DNA from: Acidobacteriota bacterium
GTDB lineage: Bacteria > Acidobacteriota > Vicinamibacteria > Marinacidobacterales > Marinacidobacteraceae
Assembly: GCA_022826825.1 (NCBI GenBank)
Contig: JAJDUD010000062.1
Location: 1 to 64,000 of the forward strand
Direction of reading: 5' to 3'
DNA length: 64,000 nucleotides
The first letter of the stretch is position 1, and the number at the start of each line of letters is the position of its first letter. Position numbers and translations under genes: made by a program. This document shows positions 1 through 7,893 of this stretch, piece after piece. Below the pieces are notes generated by a model. The model was given only the letters and a program-made list of their open reading frames with translations. It was not told the DNA's origin and made no database searches.

Positions 1-8
1 GAATCCTC

Positions 9-836
9 GTGGCGGACCGGGCGGGGCCGCGCCACCGCAGGGTCACGGCGCACCTGATCGGCGTTTTGGGGATGGGCACGCGGGGGGAGCGCCGGTCTTC
101 AGACCGCCACCGCCGCTTGTCGCGCGGCGAAGCACACCACCCGGATCCGTCGCCGGTAGCCATCGTCACCGGCGCCAGTCAGGGCATCGGAGCGGCAACC
201 GCCCTGGCGCTGGGGAAGAAGGGGTTCGGGGTTGCCCTGGCGGCCCGACGGCCCGCGGGCCTCGTCGCGGTCGAGAACCGGATCCGGGAAGCCGGCGGCT
301 TCGCTTTCGTGGCTCCGACGGACGTGACCGAACGGGATCAGGTCACCGAGCTGGTGGCGGAGACCGAGCGGCGCTTCGGTCCCGTCGGACTGCTGGTCAA
401 CGCCGCCGGCGCCGTCCACCGGGCCCCCCTGACTTCGACGTCCGATGCGGACTTCGACAGCGTCGTGGGGGTCAATCTGAAAGGCGCGTTCCTCTGCACC
501 CGCGCCGTGCTCCCCGGCATGATCGAGCGCCGGCACGGCCGCATCGTGAACCTCGCGGCCATGGCCGGAAGGATCGGCGCGCCGCGCCTCGCCGCCTACT
601 GCGCCTCCAAGTGGGGTGTGGTCGGCCTGACCAAGGCGTGCGCGGAGGAACTGCGGCCGGCCGGGATCTCGGTCTTCGCCGTCTGCCCCGGATCGGTGGA
701 TACCGCGTCCTATCGGGCCGCCATCCCGGGGGCCAAGCCCCGGTCCGCGCCCGAAGCGGTCGCCGACGTCATCGCCTGGCTCGGCGCTGCGGCGCCCGCC
801 ACGATGAGCGGATGCGTGGTGGACGCACCCGGATAG
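9..836 (+). CDS. SDR family NAD(P)-dependent oxidoreductase with Ala in place of the catalytic Ser
   Basis: This is a classical short-chain dehydrogenase/reductase with a Rossmann fold. Numbering from the first GTG, the cofactor-binding TGASQGIG begins at residue 54, NAAG is at 131-134, the structural Asn is N156 and YCASK carries Tyr197 and Lys201. The residue 13 before the Tyr, normally the catalytic Ser, is Ala184. The substrate cannot be told from sequence. The start is uncertain. Codon 9 (GTG) is only the first start in the window and the frame is open to the edge; ATG at 72 and TTG at 117 are alternatives. The N-terminal 49 residues precede the usual fold start and overlap a REP-like hairpin, so a shorter protein is likely. 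No operon partner is visible. Confidence 0.8.
   Translation: MADRAGPRHRRVTAHLIGVLGMGTRGERRSSDRHRRLSRGEAHHPDPSPVAIVTGASQGIGAATALALGKKGFGVALAARRPAGLVAVENRIREAGGFAFVAPTDVTERDQVTELVAETERRFGPVGLLVNAAGAVHRAPLTSTSDADFDSVVGVNLKGAFLCTRAVLPGMIERRHGRIVNLAAMAGRIGAPRLAAYCASKWGVVGLTKACAEELRPAGISVFAVCPGSVDTASYRAAIPGAKPRSAPEAVADVIAWLGAAAPATMSGCVVDAPG
90..131 (-). repeat. REP-like palindrome, copy 1
   Basis: Two adjacent hairpins are visible: CGGTCT-TC-AGACCG at 93-106 and CGCCGC/GCGGCG at 111-129. Read on the minus strand the order matches the copies near 10.7-10.8 kb and 23.7 kb (TTCGCC hairpin, then a GCCGGTCTGAAG hairpin). It lies inside the putative 5' end of the SDR frame. Confidence 0.55.
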
Positions 837-923
837 GTTCCGCCGGTCGGTTTCCGGGCGGCATAGACTCGCGGTACCGGCAGTCCAGGGGAGGACGCCC
901 ACCCCAGCCGGTCGGAGGCAGCC

Positions 924-1175
924 ATGGCAACGGAGAACGAACTCCTCAGGCGGATCACCGCTCGACCCGATGTCTTCGGCGGCAAGCCCATCATCCGCGA
1001 CCTGCGAATCTCGGTGGAACTGGTACTGAGCCTGCTCGCGCAGGGAGTCGGCGCCGAGGCCATTCTGGACGACTACCCGGAGTTGGAGCCGGATGACATT
1101 CGGGCCTGCGCCGCCTACGCGCACGCGGTGATCGCCGGCGACACGCTGGCCGCCGTTTCCGTTGCGCGCTCGTGA
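924..1175 (+). CDS. DUF433 domain protein (antitoxin-like)
   Basis: An 83-residue protein with the DUF433 pattern: FGGKPIIRDLRISVE near residues 18-32, followed by a helix-turn-helix-like stretch (LLAQGVGAEAILDDYPEL) and the DDIRACAAYAHAV helix. A GGAGG-type ribosome binding site lies just upstream (ggaggcagcc). DUF433 proteins are commonly antitoxin partners of DUF5615 (Mut7-C/PIN-like) toxins encoded immediately downstream. Here the stop TGA overlaps a GTG by 4 nt (GTGA), but the downstream frame looks like only the first few residues of such a toxin. The antitoxin role is inferred from family habit. Confidence 0.8.
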   Translation: MATENELLRRITARPDVFGGKPIIRDLRISVELVLSLLAQGVGAEAILDDYPELEPDDIRACAAYAHAVIAGDTLAAVSVARS

Positions 1176-1420
1176 GGTTCCTTGCTGACCGATGCATCGG
1201 TCGGCGCCTGATCGGGTGCGGGCGCTCCGGACCCTCCGCCTCCTCAGGGTGGCGGAAACCTGCCTACAGGGAGGGCCGCAGCACCCGGATCTGGCTTGCG
1301 AAGCTGGAGAAATGCCGGTCGTTCCAGGTGAGGAGCGTCGTGGCGCCGCCGCGGAGTGCGCAGCGGGCAATCAGGAGGTCGTGGATCCGGCCGCCCCGGA
1401 TGCCGAGGTGCGGCGCCTGA
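1172..1420 (+). pseudogene. Remnant of a DUF5615-type toxin gene
   Basis: A GTG overlapping the DUF433 stop opens a frame that begins MRFLADRCIGRRL, which resembles the N-terminus of DUF5615 proteins (MRFLADE...). After about 14 residues the sequence turns into Arg/Gly/Ser-rich text with no family pattern and then runs antisense into the vapC-like gene. I read this as a toxin truncated or replaced when the neighbouring vapBC module arrived. The alternative is a chance N-terminal match. Confidence 0.4.
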
Positions 1421-1695
1421 TCCAGCGTGTCCCAAATCTCGCCAACAGCGAGCTGGATCGTCTGGACGCCGTCGAGGTTGGAGTGAATCAGTGTCAAGGC
1501 ATCCTCCGGCGGCATTCGCCACCGAGGAATGCGAGTCAGCACGGAGTACATCTCGATCAGAGAGTGCGCCGCCACCACCAGTTCCGCTTTCCCCGCCCGA
1601 CGCCGGTCGATCTCGCGGCGCGAGGGCTCATGGTGTTCATGCCATGGGCAGTAAGCGGCGATCAGGACATTCGTGTCACAGCAGAACCGGATCAC
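1264..1695 (-). CDS. PIN domain toxin, VapC-like
   Basis: A 143-residue PIN-domain protein, expected to act as a Mg-dependent ribonuclease. The acidic residues line up with the PIN active site: Asp7 in CDTNVLIA, Glu48 in SLIEMY, Asp106 in GGRIHDLLIA and Asp126 in TWNDRHF. It is translationally coupled to the upstream AbrB-type gene by a 4-nt overlap, the usual toxin-antitoxin order. The RNA target cannot be told from sequence. Confidence 0.88.
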   Translation of the reverse strand: MIRFCCDTNVLIAAYCPWHEHHEPSRREIDRRRAGKAELVVAAHSLIEMYSVLTRIPRWRMPPEDALTLIHSNLDGVQTIQLAVGEIWDTLDQAPHLGIRGGRIHDLLIARCALRGGATTLLTWNDRHFSSFASQIRVLRPSL

Positions 1696-1964
1696 GAGTC
1701 CAGCCCGGTGTCCGTGTAGCTCTCGCGGATCTCATCCATGGCCCTGGTGACGTCATCGGATGACATGACCGGGACCGGAGTTCGCGGGACCGCCACCACC
1801 ACCGTGCCGCGACGCTCGAAGGTGACGGAAAGGGGTTCGGGCTCAACCAGAACTCCTGCCGAGTCCAAACGAAAACGGACAGGTGTACCGGGACGGAGCC
1901 GCGCCGCCTCCCGAATCGCCTTGGGGATGACGATTCTTCCGGCAGAATCTATGGTAGAAGTCAT
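1692..1964 (-). CDS. AbrB/MazE-type antitoxin of the VapBC-like pair
   Basis: A 90-residue protein whose first 45 residues form a swapped-hairpin AbrB/SpoVT domain (DSAGRIVIPKAIREAARLRPG). The C-terminal half should wrap the PIN toxin. I chose the ATG at 1964 because the AbrB domain begins there; the open frame extends further upstream but that part has no family character. The start codon sits inside a perfect 6-bp inverted repeat, which suggests autoregulation. The 3' end overlaps the toxin start by 4 nt. Confidence 0.85.
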   Translation of the reverse strand: MTSTIDSAGRIVIPKAIREAARLRPGTPVRFRLDSAGVLVEPEPLSVTFERRGTVVVAVPRTPVPVMSSDDVTRAMDEIRESYTDTGLDS

Positions 1965-1981
1965 GGTATAGAGACTACCAT
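1963..1981. promoter_or_regulatory. Palindromic operator candidate of the VapBC-like operon
   Basis: ATGGTA-N7-TACCAT is a perfect inverted repeat overlapping the antitoxin start codon, with a third ATGGTA at 1951-1956. AbrB-type antitoxins bind palindromes at their own promoter, so this is a plausible autoregulatory site. The assignment is inference from position and symmetry. Confidence 0.5.
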
Positions 1982-2137
1982 GAGCTATGGCACTCCCGTG
2001 GATCGCCACCTGTCGCGGGTCTGCGTCCGACATCGCCGGGAATGGCGCCAAGCGGCCACTGGTGCGGTGTCCCGCGAATCGCATGGCGCCCGACCGCACC
2101 GCGGAGGTGGTTCGGCCAGCAGGCGCCGGCCGCCGCG

Positions 2138-2539
2138 TTACAGCGTCTTTACGGTCTCGGGCTGGATGTAGTAGGCGACCCGCACTTCGCCGGGACGGCG
2201 CCACTCGTAGCGCTCGCCCCCGATGTACTTCCGGGCGAGGCGGTCGATTCCGGCCTCGGCGCCGTCCTCGGTGACCTTCACCACCCGGCCCCGGATCATG
2301 AGCGCCCGGAACGGATCGTCCGGGTGCGTCGCGGAGAGCGCCACCCGGGCGTCGCGCTTGATGTTCTTGTCCTTGACGCGGCCGGCCGCCGAGTTGACCA
2401 CGATGAGGTCCCCGTCGGTTTCGGCCCACACCGGCGAGACCTGCGGACTGCCGTCCGCCATCAGGGTGGCCAGGTGGACGTAGCACCGGGTTGCGAGGAA
2501 GTCCCGGACTTCGGGAGAGAGGGTGCTGGTTCGGGGCAT
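2138..2539 (-). CDS. PPOX-class flavin/F420-dependent oxidoreductase
   Basis: A 133-residue split-barrel protein of the pyridoxamine-5'-phosphate-oxidase-like class. The opening LSPEVRDFLATRCYVHLATLMADGSP and the PVWAETDGDLIVVNS segment are typical of small F420- or FMN-binding members, followed by K-N-I-K-RDARVALS and the RGRVVKVTEDG strand. The ATG at 2539 gives the family's usual length. Cofactor and substrate are not decidable here. It sits 20 nt downstream of the thioredoxin-fold lipoprotein gene on the same strand and may be cotranscribed with it. Confidence 0.82.
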   Translation of the reverse strand: MPRTSTLSPEVRDFLATRCYVHLATLMADGSPQVSPVWAETDGDLIVVNSAAGRVKDKNIKRDARVALSATHPDDPFRALMIRGRVVKVTEDGAEAGIDRLARKYIGGERYEWRRPGEVRVAYYIQPETVKTL

Positions 2540-2559
2540 GTCCTGGTTTCTCCGGAGAG

Positions 2560-3639
2560 TCAGTTCGACGCGGCCAGTTCGCGCTCCACTTCGGCCTTCA
2601 ACTGCTCGAACGACACCGCGCCACCGACGTAGCGGCCGTTCACGAACACGGCCGGAGTCCCCGTCTGTCCGAGCGCCACGGCGGCGTCCAGGTCCGTCTG
2701 CACCCGCTCGTAGCTGCGGCCCGAGTTGAGGCACTGGGCGAACTCCTCCGTGTCCAGGCCGAGCAGCCGCGCGTGCTGTTCCAGGCCGTCGAGCGAGATG
2801 TTGTCGTCCGCCCACAGGGCGTCGTGGTACTCCCAGAACTTCCCCTGGTCCTCGGCGCAGACGGACGCCTCGTGCGCCTTCTGGGCCATCGGGTGCATGT
2901 TGCGCAGCGGGAAGTGCCGGAACACCAGCCGGATCTGGCCGGAAAGGGCCTCGTCGTCACGGAGCCGGTTGATCGCCCCGTCGAAACGCCGGCAGAAAGG
3001 ACACTCGAAGCAGGAAAAGACCACCAGCTCCACCGGTGCGCCGTCGGGGCCGAGGGTGGCGTGACCCGCCGTCTCGATGGCGACCCGGTAGGCGGGCACC
3101 GTCAGGTCCCATTCCGCTTCCCTGAGGAACCGGTTGCCGGTGGCTTCGATCCTCTGCGCCATCTTCTGGTTGGCGATCTGCCGGCGGAGCTGGGTTCCGA
3201 TCTCGTCGAGGGTACGGCCGCCGAACTGTCCACGGTTCTGGTCGTAGATGTACTGGAGTTCCTCGTCGCTGACCTCGGGGATCCCGATCTCGCTCGTGTA
3301 GAACTGGTTCAGGGTCATCCCCTTCTCCGCGGCGGCGGCGAGCAGCAACTGCTCGCGCGCCGCCCGCACCGCGCCCTCCTCGAGCAGGTCGTGGGTCTGG
3401 GTGTAGTAGTCGCTGCGGAGCTGGGCGAGTTGGGAAATGTCCCGGTCCGTCAGGTCGTCGAGCGTGATCTCCTCGCCGTTCAGGACCCCGAGCACCTCGG
3501 AGTCCACGGTGGCGGGGAGCAGCGAGTCGGAACCGCCGGCCTGGCCGCCGGCGCCAACGGCAGCACCGCCGCAGCCGGCAAGAACCAGGAGAGAGGCCGC
3601 GGCCACGGAAGGCGCTACGACTCGAAGCAACATACGCAT
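2560..3639 (-). CDS. Lipoprotein with SurA-like N-terminal region and DsbA-like thioredoxin domain
   Basis: A 359-residue exported protein. A signal peptide ends in a lipobox (LAGC, Cys23), so it should be membrane-anchored and face the periplasm. Residues about 45-175 are helical and resemble the substrate-binding N-domain of SurA/PpiC chaperones (VLGVLNGEEITLDDL). Residues about 180-359 are a DsbA/thioredoxin-fold domain with active-site CPFC at 213-216 and the cis-Pro strand TPAVFVNG. It probably handles disulfides in exported proteins. The start at 3639 was chosen because it opens the signal peptide and has GAGG at a good distance. An extra Cys210 lies close to the active site. Confidence 0.85.
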   Translation of the reverse strand: MRMLLRVVAPSVAAASLLVLAGCGGAAVGAGGQAGGSDSLLPATVDSEVLGVLNGEEITLDDLTDRDISQLAQLRSDYYTQTHDLLEEGAVRAAREQLLLAAAAEKGMTLNQFYTSEIGIPEVSDEELQYIYDQNRGQFGGRTLDEIGTQLRRQIANQKMAQRIEATGNRFLREAEWDLTVPAYRVAIETAGHATLGPDGAPVELVVFSCFECPFCRRFDGAINRLRDDEALSGQIRLVFRHFPLRNMHPMAQKAHEASVCAEDQGKFWEYHDALWADDNISLDGLEQHARLLGLDTEEFAQCLNSGRSYERVQTDLDAAVALGQTGTPAVFVNGRYVGGAVSFEQLKAEVERELAASN

Positions 3640-3706
3640 GGGGAACACCTCGTCGTCAACGGAATGCGGTCCGTCGGAGTCGGCCGGGGCCGGCAATCGG
3701 ACGCCG

Positions 3707-4189
3707 CTATTCGCGTGAACCCGGAAGGATACCCCGCCGCGACGACTGGCTCGGGCTCTCGACCAGCAGGGTGTACGGCCCGTCGTTCAGCAGCGAGACC
3801 TCCATCATTGCCCCGAAGCGCCCGGTCCCGACCGGAACCCCGAGTTCCCGCAGCCGGGCGCAGAAATCCTCGTACAGCGCTTCGGCTTCAGGTCCCGGGG
3901 CGGCGCGGGTGAACGACGGACGGCGCCCCTTGCGGCAGTTCCCGAGCAGGGTGAACTGCGACACCGCGAGCACTTCCCCCCCGATCTCGAGAACGCTCCG
4001 CTCGGGCTCCCCCTCGGGAGCCCGAAACATCCGGAGCCCGGCGATCTTCTTCGCCAGCCACGCGGCGTCTTCACGGGTGTCGGTAGCGGCGACCCCCAGC
4101 AGCACCAGCAGCCCCTCCCCAATTGCGGCAACCAGCGCGCCATCCACCGAAACCGAAGCGCGGGAGACCCGCTGAACGGCCGCGATCAT
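3707..4189 (-). CDS. dtd: D-aminoacyl-tRNA deacylase
   Basis: A 160-residue cytoplasmic protein that hydrolyses D-aminoacyl-tRNA (and Gly-tRNA-Ala) to protect translation. Both family motifs are present: SQFTLLGNCRKGRRPSF near residues 97-113 and NDGPYTLLVESP near the C-terminus (canonical NxGPVT). The length is normal with a short basic tail. The start overlaps the stop of the ClC gene by 4 nt, so it is the last gene of a coupled operon with the transporters. Confidence 0.95.
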   Translation of the reverse strand: MIAAVQRVSRASVSVDGALVAAIGEGLLVLLGVAATDTREDAAWLAKKIAGLRMFRAPEGEPERSVLEIGGEVLAVSQFTLLGNCRKGRRPSFTRAAPGPEAEALYEDFCARLRELGVPVGTGRFGAMMEVSLLNDGPYTLLVESPSQSSRRGILPGSRE

Positions 4190-5934
4190 CCCGGAATCCC
4201 CCGGGGCGGGCCGTTCCCCGCCCCGGGAGCGATCCCATACGCCCGGAGCAGGTCCGAGACCGTAACCACCGCCTCGAGTTGGTGGACGTCCACGCGGCTC
4301 ACCACGGGCAGGGTGTCTATCCGGATCCGGCCCATGGTGGCCAGGACGTGGTCGATGGGCTGGTCGGCGTGCGCGTGCGGGAATTTCCGGCCGCGCACCA
4401 GATCGCCGAGGCGTTCCTGATCCTGTCCCCAGGCGTGGAACCGCTCCAGCTCGGCGAGGGTGATCAGCCCCGAGATCCGGTTGCCTTCCGCCACCGGCCA
4501 GGCGCGCTTGCCGCTCAGCGCCACCCGCTCGATCGCGTCCTCGACAGTGAGACTCGGCGGGAGCAGTTCGCGCGGCGGACGCATGGCCGCGCGTACCACG
4601 GGATGCGGCTCCTCGTCCTCCGTCGAGGGGAGCCGGATCCCGTCCTGCGCCGCGAGCGCCTCGTACACGGACACCCGCTGGAGCCGCCGGGAAACGAAGA
4701 ACGAGGTCAGGTTGGCGATCATCATCGGCACGATGACGGAGTAGCTCTGGGTGATCTCGAAGATCATGAACACCGACGCCATCGGCACCCGCAGGATGCC
4801 GGCAAAGGCGGCCCCCATCCCGACCAGCGAGTACGCCCCCGGGCCGGAGGCAAAGTCGAACCAGAGGTTGGCCAGACTGCCGACGACTCCCCCCAGCATG
4901 GCGCCGAGAAAGATGCTGGGGCCGAAGATCCCGCCGGCGTTTCCGGAGGCGTACGCGAACACGACCAGCGCCAGGTGGAGGGCGAGGAGGACCGCCATCG
5001 TTCCCATCGGCAGTTCGCCGGCGAGCGCCTGGCCCACCGGGCCATAGCCGACTTCGAAGAACCCGGGGAGCAGCACCCAGGCGGCGGCCACCGCCAGACC
5101 GCCGAGGGCCGGCTGAAACCAGCGGCTCGAAACCGGAAGCCGCCGGAACGCGGCGCGCAGCCAGAGGAGGGCGCGCACGAATCCCACCGACATCAGCCCC
5201 CCGAGCACGCCGAGCACGGCATAGATGAGGAGTTCCGCCGGATGGCCGAGTTCGTAGGCGGGAACCGAGAACAGCGGCTCGTCGCCCAGCGAGAGGCGCA
5301 GCACCAGCCAGCTCGCAACGGCGCTCAGGACAACGGAGCCGAGCACGCGGGCGTGCAGGTTGCCGACGATCTCCTCGAGCGAGAACAGGATCGCGGCGAT
5401 CGGGGTGTTGAAGGCGGCCGCGATCGCCGCCGCGGTCCCGACGGGTATCAGTTGCCGGCGCTGCTCGGTATCCAGGTGCAGCGCCTCTCCCACGGAGGAG
5501 GCGATCCCCGCGCCGATCTGGGCGGACGGCCCCTCGCGTCCCAGCGGGATGCCGCTCCCCAGGGTGAGCACCCCGCAGAGGTACTTCCCGAAGGGCACCC
5601 GGAACGGAATACGCCCGTCCTTCGCGACCAGGGCGGCCTTGGTCTGGGGGATGCCGCTACCCCGCGCCCCCTCGAACCAGCGGTGCATCAGGAAGCCGGC
5701 AGCCAGCGCCCCGAGTACCGGGGCGGCGAAGCGGGCCGCGCCGAGCGCCGGGCCGTGAACCACGATGTCGGCGAGCCACTCGGTCACCACGATGAAGGAC
5801 ACGATGACCCCGCCCACCAGCGCTCCGATCCCGAGGTTGAGACCCGTGAAGAATCCGGAGCGCCGCAGGATCTCCCGCGAGGACAGCGCCTCGACGATCC
5901 GGGAGACCGTTCGGGTCCGGATCCGGTTCATCAC
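4186..5934 (-). CDS. ClC family chloride channel/transporter with C-terminal CBS pair
   Basis: A 582-residue polytopic inner-membrane protein. The three ClC signatures are visible: GSGIP near residue 92, GREGP near 132 containing the gating Glu, and GIFGPSIFLG near 335. The gating Glu suits a proton-coupled exchanger or gated channel. Two CBS domains follow the membrane part (about 440-580) and probably bind nucleotides. The gene overlaps the upstream symporter and downstream dtd genes by 4 nt each, indicating tight coupling. Confidence 0.92.
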   Translation of the reverse strand: MMNRIRTRTVSRIVEALSSREILRRSGFFTGLNLGIGALVGGVIVSFIVVTEWLADIVVHGPALGAARFAAPVLGALAAGFLMHRWFEGARGSGIPQTKAALVAKDGRIPFRVPFGKYLCGVLTLGSGIPLGREGPSAQIGAGIASSVGEALHLDTEQRRQLIPVGTAAAIAAAFNTPIAAILFSLEEIVGNLHARVLGSVVLSAVASWLVLRLSLGDEPLFSVPAYELGHPAELLIYAVLGVLGGLMSVGFVRALLWLRAAFRRLPVSSRWFQPALGGLAVAAAWVLLPGFFEVGYGPVGQALAGELPMGTMAVLLALHLALVVFAYASGNAGGIFGPSIFLGAMLGGVVGSLANLWFDFASGPGAYSLVGMGAAFAGILRVPMASVFMIFEITQSYSVIVPMMIANLTSFFVSRRLQRVSVYEALAAQDGIRLPSTEDEEPHPVVRAAMRPPRELLPPSLTVEDAIERVALSGKRAWPVAEGNRISGLITLAELERFHAWGQDQERLGDLVRGRKFPHAHADQPIDHVLATMGRIRIDTLPVVSRVDVHQLEAVVTVSDLLRAYGIAPGAGNGPPRGIPG

Positions 5935-7646
5935 GTTCCTGCCTCTCCTCCGGCGCGGGCCAGCTTCCCGAGCCCGAGGCCGACGAGCACGGTGACCGCC
6001 GTCCCGATCAGGTTGTAGTAGAGGTAGGAAATGCCCTCGATGCCGAGCATCCGGGGGATCAGGTCCGCGGCCCAGACAGCGGCGACGCCCGAGAGCACCG
6101 CCGGGAAGGCGCGGCGGGCGCCCCGGTTCGGGAAGACGGCGGCGAGGACGAACGCTCCCAGGATGGGGCCGTAGAAGAAGGAACCCACCCGGTTCACCGC
6201 TTCCACGGCGGACCCGAGTCGCCCCATGTACAGCGCGGCCCCGGTGGCGACCGCGCCCCAGAACAGGATCCCCACCCGCCCCGCGATCAGGTCATGCCGG
6301 TCGGAAGTCGGACCGCGAAGGAAACGGTTCCGGAACCGCCGGTAGAAGTCCACCACGCTGGCCGTGGAGAGCGCCGCAAGCTCCGACTCCACCGTGGACA
6401 TCGCCGCGGCGAGCACCGCGATGAGGATCAGGCCCACGACGCCGGGGGGGAGCTGCGTGAACACGAAGGTCGGGAACACGTGATTCGTGTCGCTCCAGGG
6501 TTCGCCCTTGACCTCTGCCGCGGTGCGCACCGCCTCGGCGCGGGTTTCCTGAAACGCCAGATCCGCCGCCGCGTAGCGCTCCCGGAGCGCCGCTCCCGAG
6601 GCGTCCCCGTCCGCCTCCGCGAAGTCGAGGGCGGCCGTGCGGCGTTCGGCGAACGCCGTGTCGTAGCGGGCTTCCATGGCCGCCATCGCCTCGGGCTGGG
6701 CCGCGCGCGTCTCCGCGAGGGTCACCGGATCGAACAGCACGGGCGGCTTCTCGAACTGGTAGAAGACGAACAGCAGCGCCCCGGTGAGCAGGATCACGAA
6801 CTGCACCGGCAGCTTGGCGAAGGCGTTGAAGATCAGCGAGAGGCGGCTCTCGCGGAGCGAACGCCCGGTGAGATAGCGCTGGACCTGGCTCTGGTCGCAG
6901 CCGAAGTAGGAGAGCATCAGGAAGAGCCCTCCGAGGAGCCCCGTCCAGACGGTGTAGGTCTGCCGCGGGTCGGGGTCGAAGGACAGGGTCTCCAGGCGGC
7001 CGGTCGAACCGGCGAGCCGCAGCGCCTCCCCGAGGCTCACCTCGTCGGGCAGCCCCACGATGACCGAACCGAGGCAGAACAGGATGCCGAGCAGGATGAT
7101 CAGCATCTGCCAGGTCTCGACCCACATCACCGCGCGCATGCCCCCGAGCGCGGTGTAGATCGTGGCGAACCCGCCGATGATCAGGATGGTGAGCGTCTCG
7201 TCGAGCGAGAAGACCACCGAGAGCACCACGGACGGCGCGTAGATCACCACCGCCCCGGAAAGCGCCCTCCCGAAGAGGAAGAGCAGGCTGGTCAGGGACC
7301 GGGTGTGCGGACCGCAGCGCTGCTCCAGGTACTCGTAGGCGGTGAAGACCCGGGCCCGGTAGAAGAGCGGCACCAGGGTGAAGCACAGGATCACCATGGC
7401 GATGGGCAGACCGAAGTAGATCTGGATGAAACGCATCCCGTCCACGTAGGCCTGGCCGGTCGTTCCCACGAGCGTGATGGCGCTCGCCTGGGTGGCCATC
7501 ACCGAGAGCCCCATGGCGTACCAGGGCATCGAGCGGCGCGCCAGGAAGTAGTCCTCGAGGCCCCGGTTCCCCCGCCCCGTCCAGTAGCCGACGGTGACGA
7601 TCAGACCGAAGTAGGCCGCGACGACGATCCAGTCGAGGAGCTGCAA
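5931..7646 (-). CDS. Sodium:solute symporter (SSS family)
   Basis: A 571-residue membrane protein with about 13 predicted transmembrane segments. It begins with the family opening (IVVAAYFGLIVTVGYWTGRG, FLARRSMPWYAMGLSVMATQASA). A hydrophilic loop of about 100 residues (roughly 295-400), rich in Ala, Glu and Arg, interrupts the middle of the fold. Such a loop occurs in some SSS members with unknown substrates. The solute cannot be named. It is the second gene of the operon, after the 44-residue membrane protein, and overlaps the ClC start. Confidence 0.9.
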   Translation of the reverse strand: MQLLDWIVVAAYFGLIVTVGYWTGRGNRGLEDYFLARRSMPWYAMGLSVMATQASAITLVGTTGQAYVDGMRFIQIYFGLPIAMVILCFTLVPLFYRARVFTAYEYLEQRCGPHTRSLTSLLFLFGRALSGAVVIYAPSVVLSVVFSLDETLTILIIGGFATIYTALGGMRAVMWVETWQMLIILLGILFCLGSVIVGLPDEVSLGEALRLAGSTGRLETLSFDPDPRQTYTVWTGLLGGLFLMLSYFGCDQSQVQRYLTGRSLRESRLSLIFNAFAKLPVQFVILLTGALLFVFYQFEKPPVLFDPVTLAETRAAQPEAMAAMEARYDTAFAERRTAALDFAEADGDASGAALRERYAAADLAFQETRAEAVRTAAEVKGEPWSDTNHVFPTFVFTQLPPGVVGLILIAVLAAAMSTVESELAALSTASVVDFYRRFRNRFLRGPTSDRHDLIAGRVGILFWGAVATGAALYMGRLGSAVEAVNRVGSFFYGPILGAFVLAAVFPNRGARRAFPAVLSGVAAVWAADLIPRMLGIEGISYLYYNLIGTAVTVLVGLGLGKLARAGGEAGT

Positions 7647-7655
7647 GCGACGACC

Positions 7656-7790
7656 TCAGGGCGTGAAGATCCGGGAGAACACGAAGAGGAGGACGTAAAC
7701 GGACAACGCAGTCAGCAGCACCGCCGCGTAGAGCCGCCGCCAGGAGCGGAAGAGTCCCCGCGGAGAAGGGGGTTGGTCGGCGGGGTCCAT
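7656..7790 (-). CDS. 44-residue single-pass membrane protein
   Basis: A short open frame with ATG at 7790 and TGA at 7656. It encodes a Pro-rich cytoplasmic start (MDPADQPPSPRG), an Arg-rich stretch and one strong transmembrane helix (residues about 21-38: YAAVLLTALSVYVLLFVF). It ends 9 nt before the sodium symporter start on the same strand. Small membrane partners next to SSS symporters are known in other lineages (for example YhdT with PanF), so an accessory role is a reasonable inference. Family membership is not recognised. Confidence 0.62.
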   Translation of the reverse strand: MDPADQPPSPRGLFRSWRRLYAAVLLTALSVYVLLFVFSRIFTP

Positions 7791-7815
7791 GGTGGCTCCC
7801 GGCTAGACTCACTGG

Positions 7816-7840
7816 CCGGGCCGGGCGCTTACCGGCCCGG
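7816..7840 (+). promoter_or_regulatory. GC-rich hairpin in the PIG-L leader
   Basis: CCGGGCCGG-N7-CCGGCCCGG is a perfect 9-bp stem between the divergent symporter operon and the deacetylase gene, with a TAGACT -10-like hexamer just upstream (7803-7808) and an AGGAGG stretch just downstream. It could be a leader hairpin or a bidirectional terminator. The function is not established. Confidence 0.3.
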
Positions 7841-7893
7841 GCGCGGAGATTCTAGGAGGACTGGCTCCTCACTCCACCCAGGAGAGCGCTGCA

